Below are positions 1 to 11,745 of a stretch of 64,000 nt of DNA, piece by piece; the first letter of the stretch is position 1; each line of letters opens with the position of its first letter. A model generated the notes under the pieces. It searched no databases. It saw only the letters and a list, made by a program, of their open reading frames with translations, and was not told the origin of the DNA. Both the position numbers and the translations under genes were made by a program. This DNA comes from Paraphoma chrysanthemicola (taxonomy: Eukaryota > Ascomycota > Dothideomycetes > Pleosporales > Phaeosphaeriaceae): the NCBI GenBank assembly GCA_020744225.1, contig JAGMWG010000006.1, forward strand, positions 1,860,001 through 1,924,000. The letters are read 5' to 3'.

Positions 1-3000
1 CCTTCTCACCACCCATTGAGACTTGATCTTCGCATCCAGACCACTGAAGTAGCCTATTCTTCGCAGCATTGAGATCGTTCAGGAAGTCGATCACATCCTC
101 ATGCTCCGCTCCCGACCGGTCCCTCAGGCGTGTATAAGCGACCTCGTACATATCCAGGGCGGGCCGGAATTGTTCCTGCTGCGTGAGTATATCGGCGAGC
201 GTATGATAGCCGAGAGCAGTATCCGGATCGTTCATCCCTAGTAGCTTCTCTCGCTCATTAATCATGTGACGAGCAACTCTTTCCGCTTCTTCAAGTTGTG
301 CAAGCTGCGAGAGTAACTGGGCTAGGTGGTCTAGACTCTCTAGGGCTGGTTCTCGGGCTTTTTCGTCAAGGTCGGGATATGCATCCTGTATGCGACGATA
401 CCATGGCAGAGCCTCGTCCACCTTGTTTTGTTTTACCAAGGCATCGCATAGAAAGTTAATGCTCTTGATGGTTTCTGCATGGTGTAGACCGTGTTTCGCA
501 ATGTAGAATTGGACGACTTCTTGATGAACGTCTTCCGCTTCGGCATTTTTGCCCTGTAAATTTGATAGTGCTGCAAGTGCCCGCTTGTACTGGTAGGACT
601 CGTCTGATTGCGCTCCAAGGTCGTCGTCGCGAGTGACTTGAACGCGATGGTACATCTTCTCGCCTTGTTCAAGCCGTCCGCTCATAATATGGCCCAGGCC
701 AAGGTTCGAAAGTAGCGTCTGGGTCTCGATGTGGGATGGTCCAAATACTCGCTCGTAGCTTTCAACGATGCGCGCGTGTATTGCTTCGCCTTCTTCGTTT
801 CTTCCCAAGGAGTTGAGTATCGACCCGAGCGATTTCCCGCTTTCCAACGTCTCAAGATGGTCTTTCCCCAGCAAAGTTTGTCGGCCGATCCATGCTCTTC
901 GATACATCGATTCTGCATCATCGCGTAGACCAAGCACACTGAGTGCCATGCCAAGATCTTGCAAGCATCGCAGGGTGATTTCGTTTCGCTCGCCCGCGAT
1001 AGCAACAAGAGCTTCCAAGGCCAAGCGGCCGAATCGTTCTGCTACAATGTAATTACCATTACTGTATGCAAATCGAGCAACAGCTTGGATGAGTGGTCCC
1101 CAGAGTCGTAGAGTGGGCTCGTCGCTCGGTCGATAGTGGATGACCTGCTGAGCATGCGGGTACAGATAGTCACAGACTCGCCAGTTGTCGTGTATCGGCT
1201 TTGGGAAGTATTGAACCATGAGGGCGATGTATCTTCGCATCCACGCCTTCAGCTCCCCGTTAATCTCCAACCACCGCTGGGTTGTGTGTTGGATGAGTCG
1301 ATGCATGTTGAAATGATGCCCGTCCAGATTTGTTTTGATGAGCATGAGGCTATTGAGGACACGCCAGTCGTCGTCGAACGAGGATCTGGTGTCTTTTGTT
1401 GCATCCTTAGGCTCCAAGGTACGCTTGCTATGCCTCCGCAAGCGCCGTCTCCGGATTCGTTTCCACAAGGATAAGTGGGGTTTCGTCCGCGCTACGGCTG
1501 CGGTCGCTTCCTCGCCGTACTGACCGGTGAGAAGCGCCTCCGGAATGCCCTGTCGGTCGAACAAACACATCAGCGAGAAAAGTCTTGCGGCTGAAGGACT
1601 ACGTTCGTGGACGTACTGGAAGTTCAGATGCCACGACTTGACAATGGAGTTGGTTCTTCGTACGTCACGATTTGACTCGTGCACGCTGCCCTCCAAGAGT
1701 CGTGACGTATCTTGACCCGGATTATTGAGCTTCTCTATAGCCTTGGCGAGGTCAAAACGTGGATAATCGGCGCTAATGTGTGCTGCTGTTTGTGAAATCG
1801 CCAAAGGCATACACTCCGCCGCTTTGACCAGCTCTGTCGCTTGGTCCTCGGAGTAGACGACCTTTCGGTGAAGTTTGCTCTTCAGCAAAGCAAGAGCCTC
1901 GCTCTCAGTCATCTCTTCAAGATCGACATGATTCGCGAAATTTCCCGTCAGCATATGAGCGGCCTCACTATTGGTTGAAGTGATTAGAACTGAGCCATTT
2001 CGCGAAATGGGCAAGAACTCGCGAAGCTGTGGTAGCAAGGCCACATCGACACTTGCCGTGGTATGCTGAGGCTTGTGCACTGGAGTGGTCAACACGCTCG
2101 TATCATCTGCACTATCCACAACCATCATCCACGGCCCGTGACTCTCATCTACCAGCCAAGTCTTAACCATGGTGAGGACATCAGCGTTCTGCTCATCCCA
2201 ACCGGGCAGATGAAGCGCTCCTGCAATCTTGGTATAACTAGCTTTTACGGAGGCAGCATCTTTGGCGTCTACCCAGAACACCCACATCTGTGGCGTGGCA
2301 ACCCGGACGCGATGCGCGAACTCTATCGCGATTTGAGACTTGCTACAGCCATCCCGGTCAGTTAGATCAATCCGATTGAACGAATCGCATATCTGGGACA
2401 TACCCAACCCCGCCGATACCAGTCAAAGCAAGCCGCGAGCCTGGTACACATCGCGACATTACATCGTTCATTGCATCACGGGCGATGAAATCGGGGTCTC
2501 TGGGATAAGGACATGTCGATTTAGGTGCGGGAGGAGACTTTGCATCTGTCAAATTTAGCCAAACGGTAATTGATGACATGCAAAAAAGCTGTCTTAGACT
2601 CACCCTTGACGCTGCGAAGAGCTAATGAAGAGGTCTGATGCTGCGTCATCACGTCCATATATTCTTTGATGACGCGATCCATCTCCTTGATATCGCTATC
2701 ATACTTCACACTGATCACAGCTTTCCAGCTTCTTGACATTCCCGAATCAGTCGCTTGAGGAATAATTGCATCGATGGTCGCTTCCAGCTTGTTGAGCTGC
2801 ACGAAGCATTCTTCAATAGCTGGCTTGAATGCTTTCCTCGCACTGTCACTCATTGCCTCCATCGCCTCTTTAGTCTGCCGAAGTGCATCAACGAGTATCG
2901 GCAGCTTCGTACTGATGTGTTTAAACGATTTCGGCAATCCATTGGCTTTCTCCCGGAAATCGTCTAGTCGTTCGATTATCCTGACACCGACGTCAACAAG

Positions 3001-3045
3001 CTGCACGATGCTGGCGACGATCTGGATGGCAGCAAATTCGGCCAT
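1..3045 (-). CDS. NLR-type STAND protein: SesA-like, NB-ARC, TPR (3' end beyond window)
   Basis: Intracellular signal-transducing NTPase of the fungal NLR type, probably in non-self recognition or regulated cell death. I join exons 3045..2604, 2545..2404 and 2342 to the window edge; introns of 58 nt and 61 nt (GTGAGT and GTATGT donors) keep phase. Residues 1 to about 140 form a helical domain starting MAEFAAIQIVASIVQ, like the SesA-type N-terminus of fungal STAND proteins. The second intron falls inside the P-loop codons: GIGGVG then KSQIA, near residues 190-200. Walker B is WMMVVDSAD. A GSVLITSTN stretch and a CMPLAI motif (GLPLA-like) follow, as in NB-ARC. From about position 1190 down to 1 come TPR-like repeats with the spacing of the TPR_10/TPR_12 families (ALEALVAIAG, TLESGKSLGSIL). 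The C-terminus is not seen, about 975 codons are visible. No amyloid motif is obvious. The F-box gene is divergent, 720 bp away. Confidence 0.85.
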
Positions 3046-3765
3046 GGCATTGCGGGAACCGTAGGATTAGCTGGGATGTAAGTAAGGGGCAGGCAACATC
3101 GAGATACATGTCGTGGGGCTATGCTGAAGCGGCTATGTTCTGCAGGTATGCGGCACAGCAAGGCTGAGGCGAACGTTGATAAGTTATGCGACATGGGTAG
3201 CTCAGGTGAAACCAGCCGGCGCGTACAGAAGCGCCTTGTCATCCTGTGCCAATCATTGTTGCGCGAATTTTCATTCGAGACATATGTTGGAATGACTTCG
3301 AGTGTAGGTGCGAAGTGGCATTATTGCGAAAAGAAATACTATTGAATATAGATGAAGTCTTCGGTGTCGTGAGCCTTGCCTGATGTCGGGACGGCATGAA
3401 TAGTGCTTCTTGTTGGACTTCGCTTCGTGTGTCCAATGTGGATTCCCGCGACAAGGCACATTAAGTGACGCAGGAATAGGCTCATCTCAGAGATTCTCCC
3501 GGCTGCTTGCGCAACGAGTGGCGAGCTCAGGCTGGTGGGCTTGTGCTGTGTGCGGAATTCTGGGCGGAACAGGCATTCGCGTGGGCTAGTCTGAAAGAGG
3601 AAAGGTCATGTTTTGACAGCTCTGATAACCGTCGAAGCTGACGGTAGCAGGTGTCCATCGTGCCTTTTGAGCCCACCGAGCGGCGAACATATCAATGACG
3701 CGGCACAAGCCTTGGACATCCTGTTCAGTGCCGTTCAGCAGTGTACGATCTCAAGCGCGCTCAAC
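3046..3765. other. intergenic, divergent promoter region
   Basis: This 720-bp gap separates the divergent NLR and F-box genes. Open frames on both strands are short and lack coding character. The frame of the F-box gene extends upstream to 3613, but only from a TTG codon. Confidence 0.6.
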
Positions 3766-5226
3766 ATGTCGGCGAATCAGGGCATCAACGTGCTACCCGA
3801 CGAGCTCCTCTGCAGCATTCTGGACTTCGTGCATCAGCGCAGCGAGAGCAGCAACGACCTCTTCAATGTTCTGATGGTATCTCGGAGATTCCACAATCTC
3901 GTTTTGGATATTCTGTATCGATCTCCTCGCCTTTTGAAGCCAAATGATACAGACGTGGCAAGCTGGCACAGTCGACGCGCCCATCAGATACACCGGCTAT
4001 TGAGTGCTTTGGTCGAAAGACCTGACTTGGCCAAACGTATTCAGCATCTGGACCTGACCGTCGTGTCTGATCGACCATCTGGCAGAGAGTGGCGACATCC
4101 TAATGATATACACGAGATTGACTCCTCGCCTTACTATTACTGGCCAGACTACAATGAACACAGGAAAATCTTAGATATCAGCTACGAAAGTGCAGAAATC
4201 AAGCGCCTGGATCATCTCGTAAAAGGATGGCACTACCAAGTGCGAACTGGATTCGAGCCTGCGATAGCCGGACTTATTCTCGCCCTGACACCTTCTCTGA
4301 AGCATCTTGCCGTCCAGTCTTATCGCATGTGTGACGACGTTCTCCCTCACATGATGGATGATTTTTCGGAGGCGACTGTGCTGCCTAGGCTGGAAGTTGA
4401 CTCCATCAACCCCACGGACTGGTTTGGCGGGTACGCGTCCCGAAAAACTCGTGTACCTGCCGGCTTGGCAAACCTCGTGAGCATCAAGTGCAACGGGCTC
4501 ATCTCATGGCCAATTTTGAGATTGTCGTCGTTGATATCAATCGAGACTGGACTGTCCGACGTGAGACATTCGAAACAACTAAAATTAGCCCGCACTAAGA
4601 CATCCAAGACCACGATCAGTAATGTCTTACGTTTGGCCGTGACCATGGATTGTGTTCCACTGGTCATTGACGGACAATACTTCAGGGACAGGATATATCT
4701 TAAATGGTTCACGAGATATATGCGTCAGTTGAATACTTTACGGATCAACTTCGTGGGTCCCGACATGTCTTGCGGGCCAGATTACAGCGCCCTACTACGT
4801 CTCATCCATGCACCCGGACTCCACACACTCATTCTGGACACGCAAAATATCACGCGTACACGAGAGACTACTTCATCCAGAGCCCTGTTGCCTGAGCTGT
4901 CCCTATTGCAATTTCCGGAGCTAAAACGAATCGTTGCACCGCAAGAAGCATTGTTCCAAGATGGCAGTGAAAGATCGTGTCAACTTCCCGCTTCGATCGA
5001 AGCAATGGAGATCTGTGAACCCACCGAAGCTTTGAGTGACTGCCTTGCGAAGATGATGGAGACTGGCGACCACCTTGAAAACCTGAAGTCAATCACGATC
5101 TGGAGGGTGCAAAATCTGGACCAGCCTCAGACGCTGCACACGCTTTCGGCCCGCGTATGCGATTGGATAGATGAGCGAATGATCAATTTTCGTCAACGCT
5201 TACTCGTGGAAGACTTTTGGAGCTAA
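3766..5226 (+). CDS. F-box protein
   Basis: Single-exon gene of 486 residues. I start it at the ATG at 3766 because the open frame upstream to 3613 has no ATG. Residues about 8-50 form an F-box-like segment: LPDELLCSILDFV, then LFNVLMVSRRFHNLV and ILYRSP, the usual pattern in which an LP..L..I..Y core is followed by LRxVSRxFh. The rest is leucine-rich (LKHLAVQSYRM, LHTLILDTQNI, LENLKSITIW) and could fold as irregular leucine-rich repeats for substrate binding. F-box proteins are substrate adaptors of SCF ubiquitin ligases through Skp1. The substrate cannot be inferred. The family is large and variable in filamentous fungi. It is divergent from the NLR gene. Confidence 0.75.
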   Translation: MSANQGINVLPDELLCSILDFVHQRSESSNDLFNVLMVSRRFHNLVLDILYRSPRLLKPNDTDVASWHSRRAHQIHRLLSALVERPDLAKRIQHLDLTVVSDRPSGREWRHPNDIHEIDSSPYYYWPDYNEHRKILDISYESAEIKRLDHLVKGWHYQVRTGFEPAIAGLILALTPSLKHLAVQSYRMCDDVLPHMMDDFSEATVLPRLEVDSINPTDWFGGYASRKTRVPAGLANLVSIKCNGLISWPILRLSSLISIETGLSDVRHSKQLKLARTKTSKTTISNVLRLAVTMDCVPLVIDGQYFRDRIYLKWFTRYMRQLNTLRINFVGPDMSCGPDYSALLRLIHAPGLHTLILDTQNITRTRETTSSRALLPELSLLQFPELKRIVAPQEALFQDGSERSCQLPASIEAMEICEPTEALSDCLAKMMETGDHLENLKSITIWRVQNLDQPQTLHTLSARVCDWIDERMINFRQRLLVEDFWS

Positions 5227-5433
5227 GATCACATCGGAGAATATCGCAAACTTTACAGGACGTTATCAGATTCAAGGTCGAACAAGGTGGCGAGGGTACA
5301 TGATTTACTGGAGCAGTGCGACGTGGTCCTTCGGGCTCTTCACAGATTTGAAAGAGGCCTTCGCGGGACGTCTACGCATGCTGACACCTATTCTCGAGAC
5401 ATCCAGGTTCATCCGCCATAGCCCAATCTAGCC

Positions 5434-5804
5434 TCAATTTCCCTCCCCAGTTGATCGGTCTTCATAGTCGCACTCGCATCCAATGTTCACAGCCACCGAG
5501 CTCGACCGCCGTCGCGTGCCGACAATGGTGTTTAGCGGCAGATCGAAAAAGCCTAGATTCGTCAAAACCAAGATCAATGATTCGCGGGAGACGCCAACGT
5601 GCCATTACCAGCGATGAGGCTAGTGTAAGAAGGCGCCACACCATGTCCATCGACGCTTTCGACACACCCGCGCCCATCCGGAAGGACGATATCAGTCTTG
5701 AGATCTTGAAATTCTGTGTTGTCCACGATTAATTGAGTGTTGGGATCATGGGCAGACTCCAACCCTGAAGGATGGTCTTGCTCCTCGAGGTTTTTGGAAG
5801 CCAT
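5434..5804 (-). CDS. small unrecognised protein, paralogue A
   Basis: Unrecognised two-exon gene of about 104 residues: exons 5804..5609 and 5552..5434, intron 56 nt, phase 1. The donor is weak: either GTAATG at 5608 or a GC donor (GCACGT) six bases downstream at 5602; both keep frame. The first exon starts at an ATG and ends PSYTSLIAG. The second encodes FFDLPLNTIVG, then TRRRSSSVAVNIGCECDY and a short tail. A diverged copy lies at 7695..8129 with the same intron position and phase. In the aligned second exon the differences fall mainly on third codon positions of this strand, so the frame has been selected as protein. There is no clear signal peptide or known domain. The atypical donor could mean this copy is decaying. 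Confidence 0.5.
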
Positions 5805-7694
5805 GCGAAGCAGTGGTGACCGTGGCCGCAGTACAAGAATGAAGATTATGGTTGCTTCGCAATATTTGGGGAACGGGAACTACACCTCTTATTCTTGCTG
5901 GATACTGTCTTTCATCGCTACATTAATTCAAAGCATATCACCATGGAGGACCTTGGCGCAGGATGTGCCTTATGGTTCATGCGCAATGTGCTGGCAGTAC
6001 GCGAGCCAACTACAGGGAACCTTTGATCATCAGTCGGAGGACAAGCAACAGCTGGACCACACTTCGAGACACTATTTGCCCCCCAGCATTCCCTCATGCA
6101 TCTGCGGCCTTCCATGGACTCTTAACGACCAGTTTCTTCGCCACGATTGCTAGAGACGACCTCAATGTGAGGTCAACATGCAGCGCTTATTTCAGGTTGT
6201 ATAACAGATCATCTGGTCATTTCCTTGAAGTCCGGGCGAGGGAACCAAGAAGCTCGCAAGGGAGTCTACTTGTGGCGTATGTGTACTTCGGCCAATGATG
6301 TAAACACCAGTTCTACAGAAGTCCGAGTTCATTGGTCAGCCTACGAATTACTGGGCCCAATCACGTCAAGTGTATGGTTTTCAAAGGTGTAGCCTTATTG
6401 GCTACCTTTGTATGCGATCTCGTGAGCCTCATCCCAGTGCGGCGCAATCTGACTGCATGGCCGGCAAGTCCGTCCGTCAGCAGAAGGCGAGCCTATCACG
6501 CACTTTGCATCTGCACCGCCATTGTGGCCAAATTACACTTCGTATTGCACACGTTTTCTCGCACGTTATCCTTGAGAGTCGACAACATTTTCTCACTCCG
6601 AAATTGATGCCTGATGCCACGGATTTCGCAGGCCTACAGTAACGATCATCTGTGTAAGGCTCCTTTTCGGAATCGTCTCAATTGTCAACCCGAAACACCT
6701 TTCCTTGAACGCCGAATCCAAACACTAGAATAGATTCATGTTTTATTCTCGATCTACGCTTAGCCGCACACATTTTGCATCGCTGCACGCACGCGGCACC
6801 ACTCAGCATGAGCCTACAAGATCTTCGACAAAATAAGTGCGATCTCCAGATCATCCTCAGTCATGACAAGCCACGACAAGGTATCAAACGCAAAAAGGGT
6901 AACCTCATCTCTCCCGACCAGCAAACACCCGCTATTTGTCCACGAATCAATACTACTGCGACTCCACTGTGCAATAAAAACTGGCATATTCTACCAAAAC
7001 GCGTATTTATATCTCCATGCAAATAACCTTGCCGACACGCCTGAAGCTAACAGATGCTAAGCGCGGCGGACGTCGAAGTCACAAGACACCAAGGAGTACG
7101 AATGAGTCTCCTTCGTTTCATCAAAGAGGGCATGCAGTTGTCCAGCCTAGCCAGCGACCACCGCTGGTTACGACCAAGGCAACGCCTCCGAGAGCACCAC
7201 TGGAAGAGCCACCGAAGCAGCTGCCAAACCCACCGCACCAGGCACTGACTGATCGACCTGCCTTGCCGAAACCACAAGCTCTTTCCACCCCCAACACCAG
7301 ATTTGCCCCCAACATTCCTCCAACACACAATATAGACCCGCCGCCCACGGACACGATCTTCAGTCCACTACTTCTCCAAGCGTACAGGGAGCTCAGCCAG
7401 GGCCGCCCGGTCAAGAACCGAGGCATAAACCTCCCTTGTGGAGCTGATGCGCATATGGGGCGAATGAATCAAGGATCTGATTTTTGCGTATGTGCAACAA
7501 AGCAGGGCGGCTGCGAAATCATGGTGTCTTGCTTCATGGAAATGTGAGGAGGAGGTAATGCGGGATTTGATATGTGTATTGGGGGATTAATGCTAGCGCT
7601 CCTCGTAACGTCCACGCAGCTTGATGATCGCACGGAAATTGTTCTGGTTCTTCTATCATGCTCTAACCTTGCGTGAATCTCCTTTCTTCATTGA
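5805..7694. other. intergenic, 1.9 kb
   Basis: No supported gene. The longest ATG-started frame is 7017..7547 (+), 176 codons, proline-rich between about 7140 and 7430; it has no recognisable domain and its ends look non-coding, so I do not call it. The stretch upstream of paralogue A at 5805-5880 is in frame and hydrophobic when read on the minus strand, so an earlier exon of that gene is possible. Confidence 0.5.
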
Positions 7695-8129
7695 TCAGCC
7701 ATTATGGTCGCACTCACAGCCAACATTCACGACCATGGAGCTCGATCGTCGCCGGACATTGGCACCCACGTTTACTGGAATGTCGAAAGAACCTACAACG
7801 TCGTCAATACAGATTGCTGTAACGAAAAATCAAGTTAACTTACCATTGGAGGCAATCAAGCTCGTATAACTTGAGGACCCACATCCAGCCACGCTTCCAA
7901 GGGTCTGGGTTGAGGTTTCCGCAGAGATCACATCATCCACCGGCGTCACGGACACTTGCGCGCGCGTTACATCTTTGGTATCCTCCGCGTGAAGTCCTTG
8001 CTCATTGTCGCAGTCTTTTGCTGCTGCTGTTTGGAAGACGCTATGGCTTATTGATGCGGGTAGCAGACGCGGGCGAATTTGTTGCAAGAGGCGGGGAAGG
8101 ACGTGAAGCGATTTCTCCAATTTTGAATT
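7695..8129 (-). CDS. small unrecognised protein, paralogue B (start unresolved)
   Basis: Second copy of the small gene at 5434..5804. The visible exons are 8129..7844 and 7792..7695, with a 51-nt intron (GTAAGT donor, TTGTAG acceptor, phase 1) at the same place as in paralogue A. The first exon has no ATG: it opens after a CCTAG that could be a splice acceptor, so a first coding exon probably lies further upstream (an ATG at 8200 on this strand is one option, but the donor would be poor). Before the intron it reads SSSYTSLIASNG, matching PSYTSLIAG in A. After it come SFDIPVNVGANV and RRRSSSMVVNVGCECDHNG, then stop. Function unknown. A compact C-terminus with two cysteines and a basic-serine patch is the conserved part. 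Confidence 0.45.
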
Positions 8130-9122
8130 CTAGGAGGATATTTTTATACATGTCCAGCTTCGGCTTCTTTATACGAAGACGAGGCTTGTGCCACGGTCAT
8201 AATCAGATTGCAAGACTATTGCGGTGCTGGCTGACTATCTACCTGATGTGGTGACAACCAATACAATCACACCTTAAGCTTTCAAAGTCGAGCTTCAAGA
8301 GGCCGATGAAAGGCCCCACGATTCATGATCGACTATCCTAGGTTCTGAGCAACGCCATAGTGTATGCGTGGGAATCATTGGACTTTTGTAAGTGCGATCC
8401 AATTGCAGCCGTTAACTGGAACACAAAGCGTCACGTTTAATGGTCAGACTCTTCAGGCTCCTGGCAAGGTCGAGACGTCAAAGGGTCGATCCGGCTAGCC
8501 GTGTAAAGCAGCCTTACCAGCGAACGAGATGTGCAATGGGTTGGGAGGCGCCCACTCGGCCGGTTTCGCAGACTTTCAGTCTCAACATGCATGTATTCCG
8601 CAAAGCCCGTATGTGATTGGGTGACGAAACAAAGTCTGAGGGAGCCAATCCGATCAGGGTTTTGCTTCCCTTACGTCAAAGGTCATTCGCTGCATGCAAA
8701 TGTCCCTGGGCTGGAGCCGAAATGAGCTAGCCATACTTGACGTGCATGACGCATGCAAGCTGACATAGTACGGGGCTGCAAGCGCCTTGTGAACCAATGA
8801 GAACAGCGTTTTGTGGCTCAAAGCTGGCATGTCATTGGTAGGGAGCGCCTGGTAGGAGTCGCAGCCTGATCAAATGTATGAAGTTCGCCGAGCGCTCTTT
8901 GGCACACCGCTGGACGTGATCAAGAGCCGTGTCGGTGACCACAATATATGTATAAACCTACTTGTATACCTTCTCCATTAACATTTCCCCACGAAGCTTG
9001 GAAAACAGCTGAAAACATTTCTCTCGATTGCAAAAAGCAAAGGCTTGATAACTGCGCCACTGAATATCATTTTGGATGCGTGCACCTCCTGCGCGAAGAC
9101 ATCCTCACGCAGCCGCGAAAGG
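8130..9122. other. intergenic, 1 kb
   Basis: No gene supported. It may include the missing first exon of paralogue B near 8150-8200. Short frames on both strands look random. Confidence 0.5.
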
Positions 9123-10955
9123 ATGCCCACCATCGACAGGCCATCAAAAGCACTGAGCTCACCAACTAAGCGACCGGGCGCCGAAGACCTTGTCGACAAC
9201 GATCTCCCGGAACGTGAAAGTCGCCAAGCGATGAGGCTAGGCAGGTGCCTGAAGCCAAATATGCCTACGAAGGTCACCCAAGTTGGGCCCGTTACCTTTG
9301 ACAGGATGCTTCCCCGGAGACAGGTATGTGCTTATTTATTTGAAAGAGACTGCTTGTCAGAACCACTGATTTTTGTGACAGCGCGGTGGATGCAGACCAC
9401 ACAAAAAGAATAAGCCTGACGTGGCGCTCTCGACCGATCATCGGCGATTTTCACCAACCAGCCTAGGGCCACCCTCGCCGAAGCGGAGGAAGATTGATGG
9501 GACCGAATTCTGTCTCATTCCGTTAGAAAGCCAGAATGACTCAATCACAGGCCTTTTGACCTTGCGTCAGCCCGTAGCAGAGCAGTCAATGCCACGTACC
9601 CCTCATCATCAAACGAATGATCGAACGCCGTCGCAATTTCTAGGCACACTTGGTGTCCTGAAACATCATACAGTCAGCTCTGACTTGATGATACCTAAGC
9701 CATCCCCACTGCGATGGAGCGGAACTCAACGCCAGCCAGGAAAATCTAGCCTTCACGCCGTTGGAGACAGCTCACGAGTAAGTTCATGCATCCGCTATTG
9801 ATTAATGCGCTAAATGTATGGACTACGTAGCCTTCACTCGATATGATACAGTACGATGCACGCAACGGAAGCCAGCTCCAGATTAAATCTCGCGAAATGC
9901 TGCCGTACTGTTCTTCGCACAGCTATTCATCCACAGACACGAACATGTCAAAGATATCAAACAAACGGCCACGCTTACCGAACAGAAACCTCATATGGAG
10001 TTCTTCCGCAATAATAGCCACCATCAGGCACAGAAACATGAATTCTGGCTACAAAGTACAATTGCGAAGATTTATACCTCGACTTGAAGAACGGTGCCAG
10101 ATGTGGTGGGACGGATCAAGACTCCAAGGGCACATCGTCCCTCCATTTGCTATTGCAAACATGCACGAAGCGCGCGTTGAGGTCTCAAAATATATTGATC
10201 GAATCGTATGTGAGCGTTTCGATGTTTTTCTGGACATCGAGGGCACCCGCTTCGGCACAAGATCACTCGAGGGTAGCTCAGACTCGGTACGGCATTCTGG
10301 AACTTACAGTGCGACTTTGAACAATTCTTTCGATCGAGAGGTAAGTATCACTAAAGCGCTCCGCGACCACCTGAGTCCATGGGAAATGAAAACGTACTTG
10401 GATATGTTCCAAGTTGTCTCCGATATATTACGTCTCTGGACAGCTGAAGAACTTCTCAATCAGCCTATACGCATTCAAGGTGACGAGAGACTTGGCGCGA
10501 AGGTTCAAGACGCATCCGGCCATCACTGCGGGATGATGCTACCGACGCCCGTCCTCGAAACACAGCTGGAAAATGTCATTGTTGCAAACATAATAGTGCC
10601 GGTACGTCGCCACATTCTCTGCATACCAGCAACACTGCTCCTTGAAAACGACGGAGACTACCACTTGGACTGTGAGTTCGCGATATCTCGTTCACAGCAC
10701 GACGAAGGCTCTACAATCGTCGAGCAACCCTTTAACATAATATTTGCATCATGGCCAGAGGAAGGTCAGCATCGTCCAAAAAACGCTATCATCTTCGTGC
10801 ATCGTGTAGAGAATGAGGATGCTTACACTGCCCTCCGATCATTTTGTGTAGATGCTGAAATTCCTATTTTCCATGAAGAAAATCTGCTATATACAATGTT
10901 CGGGGGCGGAGTACGGTCCAACCAGAGTATATTCGATAGACTAGATTATTTTTAA
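9123..10955 (+). CDS. hypothetical protein, 573 aa
   Basis: I join exons 9123..9323, 9382..9777 and 9831..10955; both introns (58 nt GTATGT, 53 nt GTAAGT) are phase 0. I recognise no domain. The first 200 residues are polar, with basic nuclear-signal-like patches (PPSPKRRKIDG, KRPRLPNR). The following 370 residues look globular, with hydrophobic strands (NVIVANIIVPVRRHILCIP, FNIIFASWPEEG, NAIIFVHRVENEDAY) and an ERFDVFLDIEGTRFGT segment. A GTAAGT inside exon 3 at 10341 could be another donor, but the frame reads through it with coding character. It is convergent with the MFS transporter. Probably a lineage-specific fungal protein; the function cannot be told from sequence. Confidence 0.6.
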
Positions 10956-11745
10956 GACCTCCTCCATTCATGTAAGCTGGATTGTTTAAGTGCTGCGAAG
11001 CCGGCTACTGTCTGTCTGAGAGTATTGCAGTCCCGACACATATCTCGCCCTCTACCTTACCTACAAGTATCCTAGCTATACGATTACAAAATAAATACGT
11101 GAGATCTAGAATACATCACATATTCCGAATTAATCAACATCTGCTTCTTGGCCTCTAACCAATCTATAGACTCTTGATTCAGTTCACCTAAACATGTGTT
11201 TACTATGTAAAGCCACATAGCATAGCTACCTCTCCATGGATTTCTAGATTGAACACTAAGAAGAAAAAATTGTTTAAAAGTAAAAAGACTAAGTTTAATA
11301 TCCTACCAGTACTTGTATCTGCGCATTCAGCTTTTCAATTCGTAACTTCTAAAAGCCACCAGGTACAAAGCGCGCAAGTCACACCGAGCTCGTCCACGAA
11401 CGCTGCCCGAGGCAAGACACTAATGCAGGCTAACTGTGCTTGTGATAAGAAATGTGCTTGGACTTGCCTCAAGGAATGCACGCGCAGAAGCACAGAGTAG
11501 ATTTGATTTTTACGCCAGCTAGCGAAAATGTCCAGGGAAAGTCAAACGCGCTACAGCAGGCAATCAATATGGACATATGTGTTAGATTGTAGTTCAATTG
11601 TACGACGACGGATCATGACACTTGAGGTGCACGTCGATACATCACAATCTACAACACTCTTACATGTAATCCTTCTTCAAAATTTTCAACAAAGAGTTAT
11701 GATCTACACAACCACTCACCCACCATCCCCACCGCCTTTCACAAC
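10956..11745. other. AT-rich intergenic, possible relic
   Basis: The gap between convergent genes is clearly AT-rich from about 11040 to 11340. A 72-codon open stretch runs on the minus strand at 11302..11084 without an ATG at its start; it reads NPWRGSYAMWLYIVNT and then LGELNQESIDWLEAKKQM, which looks like real protein. It could be a decayed gene or transposon fragment. No terminal repeats were seen. Confidence 0.35.

Noticed and set aside
3613..3765. N-terminal extension of the F-box protein
   Set aside because: The frame is open but starts at TTG; the first ATG is at 3766, just before the F-box.
7017..7547. 176-codon proline-rich frame
   Set aside because: Low complexity, no domain, poor ends and no homologous partner in the window; not enough to call a gene.
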